64,000 bases of DNA from Micromonospora violae (GCF_004217135.1 NZ_SHKK01000001.1:4092001-4156000), one strand, 5' to 3'; counted from the stretch's first letter, positions 1 through 9,100 are shown. Notes: a model not told the origin generated them from the sequence alone. Translations and numbers: made by a program.

Positions 1-2370
1 GATGGCATCGTCCTGCACGTCGGAGCCGCGCGATGTGGCCGACCCGTACGCCTGCATCATGGCGCTGATCAGCGTGCCGCGCAGTTGGGTCTGGCGCTGC
101 TGGAGGTAGACCCGGCCCTGCTGCCGGTCGGCGAGGGGCCAGTCGGCGGCCAGCGAGTTGAGCCGGTCGCCGGTGCCGTTGCCCAACAGGTAGTTGATCC
201 TGGCGAGCTGGCCGACCTTGCCCATCAGCTCGTCGGTCAGGAAGTAGGGCAGCCAGAAGACCGTCCGGGAGCCCCGTTCCAGGCGCTCGATCCGGGCGCG
301 GTCCGCGCTGCGCTCGTAACCCTGGGGGTCGAACGGATAGTCGATGATGATGCGCCACGCCTCGCCGGTGGCGATCAGCGCGGAGACCGGCATGGTGTCG
401 GGGTCGCGGACGTTGCCGAACTTGACCTGGACGGTGTGCTTCCGGCCACGCCAGTCGCGGGCGTGCAGCAGCTCACCGAGCTGCCCCTCGGCGCCGGCGA
501 TGCCCATCTCGGCGGTGACCAGCTCCCGGATGAGCTGCTGCCGGACGCCGGTGGTGGTGGCCTCGTCCTCGGGGACCAGGTCGAGCAGCTTGTCGTAGTC
601 GACGGTGTGCAGCTTGAGGCTGACCACCGGGTCGGGGGTCTTGGTGAGGTGCAGCTCGCCGGCGCCGTCGGCGACCCGGTTGAGCCGGTTGAGCACGATC
701 TGCCGCTCGTAGCCGGGGATCGGCGAGGTGATCGAGCCGAAGTTCAGCGCGTGCAGCTTGGCGGCGGTGAGGTTGTGCAGGGCCGGCACCTCGGGGACCA
801 GCGCGCCGAGCAGCACCGTCTTGACCAGCTTGTCGTCGAGCTGGAACTGCTGGTGGCCGGCCGCCTGCTCCTCGGTGATGCCGTTGAGGTTGAGCAGGAT
901 GGGGCGCAGCTTCTGGGTGTAGAGGGTGCGGGCGGCCTGGAAGAGCTGCTTGAGCTTGGGCCGGTCGGGCAGTTCGCCGTGCAGCACTAGGGGGTCGAAG
1001 AGGGCGGCCACCCCGATCAGGTCGTTGACCCGCAGGGTGTCCCGGCGGTCGACGAGCAGCTCGGTCATCACCTTCAACGCGGTGCGTTCCCGCTGCAACG
1101 CCTGGGAGAGGGCGACCAGGGTGGCGACCAGGGCGGGCGAGAACGGGTAGAGCTTGCGGAAGGCGGCGGCGTCGGAGCCGATGCCGGCGTCACCGTACTG
1201 GGCGCCGAGCAGCAGGGCGTCCCAGACCTCCCGGTTGCCCTTCACGGCGGCGAAGGCGTTGTCGATGACCGCCCGACCCTCGTCGGTGAGCGGCTTGAGC
1301 AGCCGCTTCTCGGTGATCTCGGGCAGGTTGGTGTCGGCGAGGACGATCTCGCCGAAGCGGCCCTGGACGCTGCGCATGACGTGCGCGAGGGCCTCACGCT
1401 CGGTGCCGCCGACCTGGGGGCCGAGGAAGTCCTCCAGGTTGCGCTGCCGGGCGACGAACGAGATCAGCGGCAGCGGCCGGGTGGCGTCGGCGGACTCGAT
1501 GAGCTTGTTGAGCTTCGCGCCCTCGGTGTTGACGAAGGTGTGATCGCTGATCTTGGTGGAGAGCCAGAGGATCAGCTCGTCAAGGAAGAGCACCAGCGCG
1601 TCGTACCCGAGAGCCTTGGCGTGCCGGGTGATCACGGCGAGGCCGGTGTCCAGGTCGAGGTACTCCCCGCTGCGGACCGCGCCCGTGAAGAACGTGCTGG
1701 TCAGCGCGCTGACCAGCCGGTCCCGCTGCTCGGTGCCGGGTACCGCCGCCGCAGCGGCGGCGTAGCTCTGCGGGGTCCAGCCGTCGGCCTGGGCGCGCAG
1801 CGCGGCGAGTGAGAGGCCACCACCGGCCGCCGGGGTGCCGCCACCGTCGCGCAGCGCCGCGAAGAAGGCGTCGTCGCCCATCCGCTCGCGCAGCCGCGCG
1901 GCGTCGTTCAGCAACGCGTCCGACCGGTGTACGGCGGGGACGGGCGCCTCGGGGTGCAGCCTGGTGATCTGGTTGAGGTACCCCTCCAGGACGGCCTGCT
2001 CGACGGAGCGCGCGTCGAGCATGTGGAAGGTGAGGGTGAGCAGCTTCCGGTCGCGCAGCCAGGGGTCGGCGGCGAGGACGGGCTCGGCCAGGCCGCGCAC
2101 CTCTCGGGCTGCCGGGTTGTGCTGGAGGATCTCCCGCAGCACCGCCATGAAGTGCGATTTGCCGGAGCCGAACGAGCCGTGCAGGAACATCGCCTGGGAG
2201 CGGCCGGTGGTGACGGCGTGCCCGATCCGGCGCAGCGCCTCGGCGAAGTTGTCCCGGAGCTGGTCGGTGACCACGTACCGGTGCAGGTCGGCGCCCTCGG
2301 CGGCGCGGACGACGAAGTCGCCGTCACCGACCGAGGTCGGAATTTCGATCACGTCCCGTAACAGGGTCAT
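1..2370 (-). CDS. pglY: PglY, BREX type 2 P-loop ATPase (3' end outside window)
   Basis: PglY is the large P-loop ATPase of the Pgl/BREX type 2 phage defence system and acts in the cytoplasm with PglX, PglZ and PglW. I translated the minus strand from the ATG at 2368-2370; the frame stays open for 790 codons to the window edge, so the C-terminal part is missing. A Walker A motif GSFGSGKS lies at residues 65-72 and a Walker B-like LFLDEL at 260-265, followed by a helical ATPase region typical of PglY/BrxC. Full-length relatives are about 1200-1300 residues, so roughly two thirds is visible. pglZ would be expected next, off the left edge. Family assignment is strong; activity is inferred from family knowledge. 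Confidence 0.9.
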   Translation of the reverse strand, partial: MTLLRDVIEIPTSVGDGDFVVRAAEGADLHRYVVTDQLRDNFAEALRRIGHAVTTGRSQAMFLHGSFGSGKSHFMAVLREILQHNPAAREVRGLAEPVLAADPWLRDRKLLTLTFHMLDARSVEQAVLEGYLNQITRLHPEAPVPAVHRSDALLNDAARLRERMGDDAFFAALRDGGGTPAAGGGLSLAALRAQADGWTPQSYAAAAAAVPGTEQRDRLVSALTSTFFTGAVRSGEYLDLDTGLAVITRHAKALGYDALVLFLDELILWLSTKISDHTFVNTEGAKLNKLIESADATRPLPLISFVARQRNLEDFLGPQVGGTEREALAHVMRSVQGRFGEIVLADTNLPEITEKRLLKPLTDEGRAVIDNAFAAVKGNREVWDALLLGAQYGDAGIGSDAAAFRKLYPFSPALVATLVALSQALQRERTALKVMTELLVDRRDTLRVNDLIGVAALFDPLVLHGELPDRPKLKQLFQAARTLYTQKLRPILLNLNGITEEQAAGHQQFQLDDKLVKTVLLGALVPEVPALHNLTAAKLHALNFGSITSPIPGYERQIVLNRLNRVADGAGELHLTKTPDPVVSLKLHTVDYDKLLDLVPEDEATTTGVRQQLIRELVTAEMGIAGAEGQLGELLHARDWRGRKHTVQVKFGNVRDPDTMPVSALIATGEAWRIIIDYPFDPQGYERSADRARIERLERGSRTVFWLPYFLTDELMGKVGQLARINYLLGNGTGDRLNSLAADWPLADRQQGRVYLQQRQTQLRGTLISAMMQAYGSATSRGSDVQDDAI

Positions 2371-2496
2371 CGCCGCTCCTCGCCCCCACCAGCTCCCCGT
2401 GACGCCGGCGTCACCGGCAACCCGCCGATCCTAAGGCGTCACCGCAGCAGGTCCCAGCCCGCCGGCCCGGCGATCAGGAGATGCGTTCGGCCGCGC

Positions 2497-2751
2497 TCAC
2501 CGCCGCCGGAACCGCCGGGAACACTCACCCTCGTGGTCAGGCCGGAGCAGACACCGACGGCCGCCCGGCATGAGCCGGTCGCAAAAGACCCAGTGGCGTA
2601 CGTTCTGGTCGTCTTCGGTCGACACGGTCGTGCCGCCCGGCTCGGTTTGCGGCAGGACGTACGTCCAATGCGCCACCACCCGGGCCAGACGCTGGGCGGA
2701 GACCAGGTCGTTCACGACCACCGGCAGGTGGATGACCCAGCGCTCGGTCAC
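2497..2751 (-). CDS. Small hypothetical protein upstream of pglY
   Basis: This 84-residue protein is not recognised. It is basic at the C-terminus (ending RRFRRR) and has two cysteines in its second half, too few and too spread for an obvious zinc site. Its ATG overlaps the stop of the upstream DivIVA-like gene (ATGA overlap at 2748-2751), so the two are probably translationally coupled. A gap of 126 bp separates it from pglY, with no feature seen there. No signal peptide or membrane segment is visible. Confidence 0.55.
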   Translation of the reverse strand: MTERWVIHLPVVVNDLVSAQRLARVVAHWTYVLPQTEPGGTTVSTEDDQNVRHWVFCDRLMPGGRRCLLRPDHEGECSRRFRRR

Positions 2752-3062
2752 CGGTCGGACCCCCGCTCGTTGCGGGCACGGGCCTGCTGGGACTGCCAGC
2801 GGCGCAGCGCGTCCTTGACCCGGTCGGTCTCCCGGCGGCTCTGCGCCAGCGCTTCGTAGACGACGGCCAGGTCACTGGCGACCCGGTCGAGGAAGTCGCG
2901 CACCTCCTGCGGGTCGAGCCCGCGACGACCGAGCGGGGTAGGCCGGAAGCCCCGCTCGCGCACCTGCCAGGGCCGCAGCGGATGGTAGGCCGCCGAGCGG
3001 TAGCAGGTCGGCCCGCTGACCGACCGTTGGCGATTCCGGGCACGCCGGAAGAAGACGCGCAT
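2748..3062 (-). CDS. DivIVA-domain small protein
   Basis: This 104-residue protein contains a DivIVA-like N-terminal motif in its middle: an FRPTPLGRRGLDPQEVRDFL block (about residues 39-58) followed by a predicted coiled coil rich in Ala, Glu, Arg and Gln. DivIVA proteins recognise curved membrane and organise polar growth in actinobacteria, but this one is much shorter than Wag31/DivIVA and is more likely an accessory scaffold. It is divergent from the XRE regulator at 3339 and coupled to the small gene downstream. The link to pglY may be only positional. Confidence 0.6.
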   Translation of the reverse strand: MRVFFRRARNRQRSVSGPTCYRSAAYHPLRPWQVRERGFRPTPLGRRGLDPQEVRDFLDRVASDLAVVYEALAQSRRETDRVKDALRRWQSQQARARNERGSDR

Positions 3063-3279
3063 GACAGGACCTGCCTCTCACCGTCGAGATTGACCTGTGG
3101 ATGGGGTAGGCCCACCGGCCCACCCCGCACCGGCGAACCCACCCCGGCACCTGCCACCGCAGCCTTCAATCAGCAGTACGACAGCAGGGCCTGTCGAGCA
3201 GCCAGGAAGGTGAGCGTCTTTCGTCACTCACGCGACCCACGGCCTCACTCATCGTGCAGGTCTGCCGGCAGTTTATGCA

Positions 3280-3296
3280 ACTCCCGATTCGGGAGT
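3280..3296. promoter_or_regulatory. Palindromic operator candidate for the XRE/DUF397 pair
   Basis: The sequence ACTCCCGA-T-TCGGGAGT is a perfect 8-bp inverted repeat around a single base, 42 bp upstream of the XRE regulator start. It lies in the divergent region between the DivIVA-like gene and the regulator. Autoregulation by the neighbouring XRE protein is inferred. Confidence 0.6.
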
Positions 3297-3338
3297 GTGT
3301 CGTTGCGAAGCAAGTCCGATTACGCCAAACTGACGACT

Positions 3339-4175
3339 ATGACTGGAAGTCCGACCGTCCGACGTCGACGCCTGGCTGCCGCGCTTCGTCGCCTCCGCGA
3401 GCAGACCGGCATGACCGCCGACCAGGCCGCCAAGGAGGTGGGCATCTCGAAGTCGGCGATCAGCCGGATCGAGAACGCCCAGGTCTCCGTCATGCCACCG
3501 GTCGCCCGCGGCCTCCTGGAGCTGTACGGCGTCGAGGGTGACGAGGTCGACGCACTTGTTCAGGTGGCCCGCGACGCCCGCAAGCGCGGCTGGTGGCAGG
3601 CGTACGACGACGTGCTGCCGGACTGGTTCGAGGTCTACGTCGGACTGGAAGCGGAGGCGGCGGAGATCCGCGCCTTCGAGCCGCAACTGATCCCCGGCCT
3701 GCTCCAGACAGCCGACTATGCCCGCGCGGTCATCCGTGCCGAGCATCCGGACGCCTCCGGCGACGAGGTGGATCGGCGAGTCGAGCTGCGAATGCGCCGG
3801 CAGAACACGGACACTCCCCCGAAGCTCTGGGTGGTGCTGGACGAGGCAGCCCTGCGGCGGCCGGTCGGCGGTGCCGAGGCGTTCCAGGCGCAGTTGCGAC
3901 GGCTGGTCGAGGAGGCGGATCGACCTGGCCGCACCATCCAGATCCTGACCTTCGGGGCAGGCGAGTACGGGTCGATGGGCAGCGCCTTCAGCGTGCTGAC
4001 CTTTCCCGAGCCGGCTGATCCGGGGGTCGTCTACGTCGAAACCCGCGCGGGTAGCCTCTACCTTGAAGGCCAACAGGTCAGGGAGTACAGCCGGGTCTTC
4101 GAGCATCTGGTCGCTACGGCGGCCAGCGCCCGGGAGTCACGCGACCTGATCCGGGGGGCGATCGACGAGCCATGA
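3339..4175 (+). CDS. XRE-family regulator with DUF5753 domain
   Basis: This 278-residue cytoplasmic DNA-binding protein has an N-terminal helix-turn-helix (about residues 8-65, with the EVGISKSAISRIENAQV recognition segment). A C-terminal DUF5753 ligand-binding-like domain follows (about 90-270, with the LIPGLLQTADYAR signature). The ATG at 3339 was chosen because the HTH begins just after it; the open frame further upstream crosses the operator region. No clear ribosome-binding site precedes it, so a leaderless message is possible. It is followed 13 bp later by a DUF397 gene, the standard actinobacterial partner (the BldB/WhiJ-type regulatory pair arrangement). Confidence 0.88.
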   Translation: MTGSPTVRRRRLAAALRRLREQTGMTADQAAKEVGISKSAISRIENAQVSVMPPVARGLLELYGVEGDEVDALVQVARDARKRGWWQAYDDVLPDWFEVYVGLEAEAAEIRAFEPQLIPGLLQTADYARAVIRAEHPDASGDEVDRRVELRMRRQNTDTPPKLWVVLDEAALRRPVGGAEAFQAQLRRLVEEADRPGRTIQILTFGAGEYGSMGSAFSVLTFPEPADPGVVYVETRAGSLYLEGQQVREYSRVFEHLVATAASARESRDLIRGAIDEP

Positions 4176-4188
4176 GAGGACGGCGCGG

Positions 4189-4395
4189 GTGGAAGAGGTC
4201 AACCAGGCAGCGGTGACCTGGCGCAAGAGCACCCGCAGCAACGGCTCCGGCAACTGCGTCGAGGTCGCCGACAATCTGGCGGGCGAGGTCGGGCTGCGAG
4301 ACAGCAAGGATCCAGCCGGTGCTGTTCTCACCTTCAACCCGGAGTCATGGTCTCTCTTCCTCCGGGCCGTCACGAATACGACGCTCAGCGACTGA
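4189..4395 (+). CDS. DUF397 small protein, partner of the XRE regulator
   Basis: This 68-residue protein carries the DUF397 signatures: a WRKSTRSNGSGNCVEVA block near the N-terminus, then RDSKDPAG and a TFNPESW-type block near the C-terminus. DUF397 proteins usually accompany XRE-DUF5753 regulators and modulate them, in a toxin-antitoxin-like or anti-repressor manner. The start is a GTG at 4189 with a GAGAGGA ribosome-binding site about 9 bp upstream. It is convergent with the ATPase-Schlafen gene ending at 4455. Confidence 0.85.
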   Translation: MEEVNQAAVTWRKSTRSNGSGNCVEVADNLAGEVGLRDSKDPAGAVLTFNPESWSLFLRAVTNTTLSD

Positions 4396-4454
4396 GGCAG
4401 GCAGGGGTAGCGGCCACTTAACGCCGCCGACCTTCCAACGCTCACCCACTTCTG

Positions 4455-6569
4455 TCAGGCAGACCGACTGCGAGCGAACTCCGCAACCTGCCGTCCGCGC
4501 AGTTGCTGTGTCTCGTTCCCATTACGGACGTAGAGGTTCTCATCCTCTCCAGATACAACCCAGGCGACCCCGGGGAACCTTCGGACCGTCAACACAACCA
4601 GGTCATGCCCGTCCAGCGTGTGCTTGGCGTATTCAACATACTGCGAAACGATGTCAGTCCCGATCTTTTTGCCCAGCAGACTCCCCATGAGCCACCGCTC
4701 ATACTGATCAAAGCTGTTGCGGCACGTGCTCAAGTCTTCCACCAACCCTCGAGGCCGCCCATCGTCATTAGCGCCAATCACTAGGGTGCCCCCGTCGGTG
4801 TTCAAGAATGCCGCAACAGTCTTGACGACTGCATGCTCCATAGCTTCGTCTTTCTTGGCACTTCGAAGGTTCCAGCGCGCAGTGGACTTGAACTCCAAGT
4901 GCAGGCTTTCGGTCTGCGACAGCAAGCTGCGGAAATCCCGCCGCTTCTGGATATCGCCAGCGAAGATCGTAGGCCTTCCTGCGAGGCCGTCCAAGGCCAC
5001 AAGACTCGCCGAACGCTTCAATCCTTTAGGCTCGGCGGGGATCAACAAACCAAGGCGCTGGAGCGCCAGCGCAGAGATCTCCCCGTCAACTCCAATGCTT
5101 CGCCACTCATTGATTTCTTCCTCCGTCCCGGCCCGCAACATCTCAGCCATATACGGATGATACGACTCCAGGGTCCGAATGATCTCCCGCCAGTTTCTCC
5201 CCGCCTGATCCTTCCATTGCCCGAACGCTGCATCGACATGACCTTTCCTGATTCCTATCGGCGATGAGATCTGCGAATCGTCAAGCAACTCGTCGAGGGC
5301 CGCTCTCCTAACCGCCGAAGCCAGGTCACGCACGAAGAAGGGAAAGCCTCCAGTTAGAGAATGCACAGCAGATAGGGAAACTTCGTCCCATTCCAGCATC
5401 ATCGACGTGCCCAGGTCACGGACAAGGCCCGTGGACTCAGCCATGGAGAACGGTGGGAGGAAGTGAGAATCAACAAACCCGAACAGCGGATTATCAACCT
5501 CGTCAACAATCATACTTTGATCAAAGAACGCAGTCGTTAGACCAGTGAAGAAAAGCGAAAGGTTCCTCGTGGCCTGAGCAGCTCTTCGGAGCGACCCAAG
5601 GAAAAGGCGCACTCTCTCCGGCGAGACTTGCGAAAGCCTGCGCAGATTCTCGACTTCATCGACGGCAATAACGAAATTAAGCGACGCGTTGCGCTCCGCT
5701 ACATGGATCAACCGTGCCGACAACTCGCCAAAGGTCCTAGCCTCATGCTCACCTTCAGGGCCCAGCCAGATGTTAGACCGCGCCTCACGCATGCGGCGTA
5801 GGACCGTCAATAAATCTTGAGAGATCTGATGCGGAATATCGTCCACACCGTCCGTCGACTCCAAGTCGCTGAGAACAAGGGCGAGCCCTGAAGGCTCCTC
5901 CCGTCGTTGCAACTCCCTCAACAAGGAGGTTTTGCCCGAGCGGCGCAGCCCGAAGAGCCCTATTGAACGCCCGTTACGCAATTCGGCAGAGACAGACTGG
6001 ATAGTATCGAGACGACCAAAGAAGTCCCGCCCGGTTACCGGATTCTTGCCACCGTATAGGTCTCGCGATGCCAATACCGTCGCTATCGACTTCCGAAGAT
6101 CGGTCGTTATCCCGTCAAGCGTACCGTCCAACATCGGCACCCTGGCAACCAGAGAAGTGGCGCCATCCGCATTCCAGGCCTTCAAATTCTTTGGCAGTGA
6201 AGGATCCTTGGAGTAAATGAGCGATATGTGGGAATCAGGGGTGAATCGGACGATGCCGAAGAGGCGGCGCTGAACGTCTGCGATCTCCTGTCTGGCAGCG
6301 TCAACCATTTTGTTGAACGATCGACGCTGAAACTCCTCGTGAGGACTGAAGAGGAACAGAACCTCTCCGTTTATGGAGAGAATGTCCTCCATTTCCGGCC
6401 CGAGTCGACCGAGCACAATCCACGACTTCTTCAGGTCCGGATCACGCGACTCATGAAAGAAGAACATGGGGTTGCTATTTCTTGCCGTCCGTAGCGCCCT
6501 TTCGAGTTGGACAGCTTCTGGGAACTTGCCGAAGAAGGTCTGCCGGAATCCATCGAAGCTCGCAGGCAT
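4455..6569 (-). CDS. P-loop ATPase fused to a Schlafen AlbA_2 domain
   Basis: This 704-residue multidomain protein has an N-terminal region of about 170 residues with no recognised fold. A STAND/AAA-type ATPase module follows, with Walker A GLRRSGKT at 207-214 and Walker B FVIAVDEV at 299-306. The C-terminal Schlafen AlbA_2 domain (about 555-700) shows LEFKST, FLNTDGGTLVIG and the LYVRNGNETQQL tail motif. AlbA_2 domains bind or cleave nucleic acid, and ATPase-Schlafen fusions are frequent in phage-defence loci; that role is inferred here. The gene is clearly more AT-rich than its neighbours (one 60-bp line near 5461 is 40% GC), which indicates recent transfer. It stands alone on its strand. 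Confidence 0.75.
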   Translation of the reverse strand: MPASFDGFRQTFFGKFPEAVQLERALRTARNSNPMFFFHESRDPDLKKSWIVLGRLGPEMEDILSINGEVLFLFSPHEEFQRRSFNKMVDAARQEIADVQRRLFGIVRFTPDSHISLIYSKDPSLPKNLKAWNADGATSLVARVPMLDGTLDGITTDLRKSIATVLASRDLYGGKNPVTGRDFFGRLDTIQSVSAELRNGRSIGLFGLRRSGKTSLLRELQRREEPSGLALVLSDLESTDGVDDIPHQISQDLLTVLRRMREARSNIWLGPEGEHEARTFGELSARLIHVAERNASLNFVIAVDEVENLRRLSQVSPERVRLFLGSLRRAAQATRNLSLFFTGLTTAFFDQSMIVDEVDNPLFGFVDSHFLPPFSMAESTGLVRDLGTSMMLEWDEVSLSAVHSLTGGFPFFVRDLASAVRRAALDELLDDSQISSPIGIRKGHVDAAFGQWKDQAGRNWREIIRTLESYHPYMAEMLRAGTEEEINEWRSIGVDGEISALALQRLGLLIPAEPKGLKRSASLVALDGLAGRPTIFAGDIQKRRDFRSLLSQTESLHLEFKSTARWNLRSAKKDEAMEHAVVKTVAAFLNTDGGTLVIGANDDGRPRGLVEDLSTCRNSFDQYERWLMGSLLGKKIGTDIVSQYVEYAKHTLDGHDLVVLTVRRFPGVAWVVSGEDENLYVRNGNETQQLRGRQVAEFARSRSA

Positions 6570-7298
6570 GAGCGAATGATACGACAGCGGGCAGGATTGG
6601 AGAACACCCTGACTTGCGTTGCCGCGACGGTGACTGCGAAATACAAGCTTTTCGCCGCTTTGTCACCATCCGGTCTAGCCAAAGAATGCACTCTAGGCTT
6701 TGCTGTGAGGATGGCGTCGCTTGATCCACTATCGGTATTCCGGCTGTTGATCTACCTTCATGCGGCCGATGCGGTCGATCAGGTGCACGCGCGCGTCGGG
6801 GCCGCGCTCGGGGGGCGTCAGGTCGAAGGGCTCGACGACACCCGCTTCAACGGATGAATTGGCTCATAAGCAGAAGATCGAGTGGTGCAAGGGCAAGCGC
6901 GGGCGGAAACAGGGTAGGACGCATGCCTTGGCGGTTCACGTCCTTTGACTGTCCTCAAAGAACGGCCCGCAGGTCTTGGTTAAAGGATCTAGGCGGCCGG
7001 CCCGTGCTGCCCTTCGCCCCGGCGGCCTGGGCCACCTTCGTCCAAGGCTTTAGGGCGTGGACCCTCTGCCACGGACTGTTATCGGGGCAGCCCTCGAACT
7101 CTCGGAGCTGCGCCCCGGTATCTGGATCGCCTGGCGCTCTTGGCGCCTCTTGACACCTCGTGACGCTCATCAATAAGGGGTTCACGCGCATGCGCTCCGG
7201 GTCGTCCGCGAAGGCGTGGAGTCCCCACTTGCCTCGTCTCGGCGACGAGGTATGTTCCAGCGCCGGCGCGATCGGGGAGTCGCGTGTCCGGGGGCGCG
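6570..7298. other. Long non-genic stretch with decayed gene fragments
   Basis: No intact gene is visible. On the minus strand, about 6739-6867 can be read as a roughly 43-residue fragment (VEPFDLTPPERGPD, then VHLIDRIGR) ending in TAG, without a start codon. On the plus strand, about 6950-7060 encodes WLKDLGGRPVLPFAPAAW, which resembles the end of a DUF397 protein without its N-terminus. A small hairpin (CCTCGTC/GACGAGG) lies at 7232-7250. The stretch looks like a graveyard of earlier insertions. Confidence 0.4.
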
Positions 7299-7781
7299 AT
7301 GACAGGGGGTTGGATGGCACCGAAGCCCAAGATCCAGAACGCGGATGAAGCGATGCGGTGGATCACGGAGGGCCGCACCTATACGTGGATGACGGCCGAG
7401 CACGAGCGGAAGTACAACATCCGTATCAGCCCCTCTGGCTGGAGCTATTTCCGGCGCACGCACGGCATGGGTCCCCGGCAGGTCCGCGACGAGGAGCTGA
7501 TCCCGTGGGGGGTCGAGCCTCGGCACAAACACAAATACCTGCTGGTCCTGCTCCGCGCAGAGGCGCGACGTCGCGCCGGCAAGACACTGGACCAGAACGA
7601 CAGCTACCGAGTCGACGCCCTCCTGCGCGAGTTGAAGGAGCGGCACGCCGTGGTGCACTACGACCCGGACACGGAGGACGGCTTCCACCTGGTACCGCGG
7701 GAGCCGGAGGACGAGGACATCATCCGTCAACCCGCCAAGGTGACGAGGAAGCGCCGGTCTCGGGAATCAACAACTTTTTGA
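7299..7781 (+). CDS. Actinophage-like hypothetical DNA-binding protein
   Basis: This protein of about 160 residues resembles small proteins seen in actinophage genomes. It has an N-terminal helical segment (ADEAMRWITEGRTYTWM) compatible with a helix-turn-helix, a central WSYFRRTHGMG segment, and an acidic C-terminal part with VVHYDPDTEDGFHLVPRE. The family resemblance is from memory and the function is unknown. In-frame starts exist at GTG 7284, ATG 7299 and ATG 7314; the last has AGGGGG only 5 bp upstream, so the start is uncertain. The PLD-like gene follows 43 bp downstream on the same strand and may be co-transcribed. Confidence 0.6.
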   Translation: MTGGWMAPKPKIQNADEAMRWITEGRTYTWMTAEHERKYNIRISPSGWSYFRRTHGMGPRQVRDEELIPWGVEPRHKHKYLLVLLRAEARRRAGKTLDQNDSYRVDALLRELKERHAVVHYDPDTEDGFHLVPREPEDEDIIRQPAKVTRKRRSRESTTF

Positions 7782-7824
7782 GAGGGCATCGACCGCGGTT
7801 GCAGCGAAGTGCAAGGATGCGACC

Positions 7825-8772
7825 ATGATCCGGCTGATCGCGGACGACACCTGGGACGGCTTGGAAAACTATCTGCGGCAGGCGACCCGCAAACGCGCTG
7901 CCATCGCCTACGTCGGATCGGCCGCCGCTGACCTGCTCAATCTCGTGTCGGCTGATCTGATCATCATCGACGGTTCCGACGCCGCGCTCGGAGCCGGTCT
8001 CGTGGACCCCGCCGTCATCGGGGCCTGGGTCACCGCCGGTGTCGAAGTGCGCTCCCTGTGCGGTCTGCATGCCAAGGTGATGCATCTGGAGGGCAGACGG
8101 ACGCGCGTCGTGATCGGTTCGGCGAACGCTTCCGCTCACTCTCGCGATCGACTGCGGGAGGCCGCCGTCGTAACGGACGACGACGGGCTGTGCGCGCAGG
8201 TCGTCGAGCAGTTGGACGTGTGGCAGGCCGACAGCGATCGGGTTGACGCAGCGTGGCTGACGCACGCACAGCAGGTCTATCGCCCTCCTGTTATCGCATC
8301 CCCGCCGCGCGCCAGCCGGCGGCTTTCCCGCCTGTGGGTGGGCATGGCAGTCAACGAGCCGACGACAATCTCAGGAAAGGCTGCGGCGGTGGCAGAGCGG
8401 CTGGAGCAGCGCCACGGCCACGGCGCCGTCCTGCCGTGGCGCATGTACCGAGGCGACGAGCGCATGGTCCGTCAGGGTGACGAGGTCGTTCTGGTCGACG
8501 TCGGCCCGATCAGGCAGGAACCACGGAAGAATTCCCGAGCCTGGCCACCGGCCCGGGTCGCACGGGTGGTGATCGAGGAGCGACGCCGGCCGGTGGCCTT
8601 CCTGGTATGGCCGCACAACACCGGTGGTCTTGGCACCTGCCCGTTCGAGAAGGTGAGTGAGGCTGTCCAGGCAGTTGGCGGTGAGATCGACTGGCGCGAG
8701 CCCTTCGAGGCGCAGTCCCCCGAGGCGAAGGCTCTCCGCAAACTCTGGCCAATGCCGGGGGTCACCGGGTGA
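7825..8772 (+). CDS. Phospholipase D-like (single HKD) protein, putative nuclease
   Basis: This 315-residue protein has one HKD motif: LHAKVMHL with His82 and Lys84, then GSANAS with the conserved Ser/Asn at 98-102. PLD-superfamily enzymes with a single HKD generally act as dimers, and stand-alone ones in defence islands are usually predicted nucleases. The C-terminal half (about 170-315) has no recognised domain. No signal peptide or membrane segment is visible. Its TGA stop overlaps a GTG that opens a short damaged frame downstream. Enzyme class is well supported; substrate is unknown. Confidence 0.75.
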   Translation: MIRLIADDTWDGLENYLRQATRKRAAIAYVGSAAADLLNLVSADLIIIDGSDAALGAGLVDPAVIGAWVTAGVEVRSLCGLHAKVMHLEGRRTRVVIGSANASAHSRDRLREAAVVTDDDGLCAQVVEQLDVWQADSDRVDAAWLTHAQQVYRPPVIASPPRASRRLSRLWVGMAVNEPTTISGKAAAVAERLEQRHGHGAVLPWRMYRGDERMVRQGDEVVLVDVGPIRQEPRKNSRAWPPARVARVVIEERRRPVAFLVWPHNTGGLGTCPFEKVSEAVQAVGGEIDWREPFEAQSPEAKALRKLWPMPGVTG

Positions 8773-9100
8773 GCTTCACGGGCGCGCAGACTTTCGTCGA
8801 TGTCGACAGCCACCGCGCAGCCGTGATGGTCGCCGGCAAGGGCTCTTGGATGATCACGGACATCAACACGTTCACGACAACCTTGTTGGGACGTATGTGC
8901 TGGTCGACGTCTCGGGGGCCATCACGGTTCTTCATCGCACCTGGCGGTTGCCACCGCCGGGGCAGCCAGAGCGCCGGGCACCGCAGTGTGGCGTCGCGTC
9001 GCCACTGCTCAGCCCGGTCTTCTGCCTCGCGGTGGGCTGCCGCTTCCCGAACGGCGCGTGCCCAGACGAGGTGATCCGGTCAATAGCAGGGCATCGCACG
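8769..9100 (+). pseudogene. Possible small frameshifted gene downstream of the PLD-like gene
   Basis: A GTG at 8769 overlaps the previous stop and opens a frame reading MSFTGAQTFVDVDSHRAAVM with good GC bias for about 40 codons. At about 8880-8890 the coding bias moves to another frame, where TYVLVDVSGAITVLHRTWRL is read. This is consistent with a small gene broken by one frameshift. I recognise no family. The evidence is codon bias only, so it could be non-coding. Confidence 0.28.

Noticed and set aside
85..2361. Several long plus-strand frames opposite pglY
   Set aside because: The minus strand has a 790-codon frame with Walker motifs and family-wide similarity; the plus frames are shadows.
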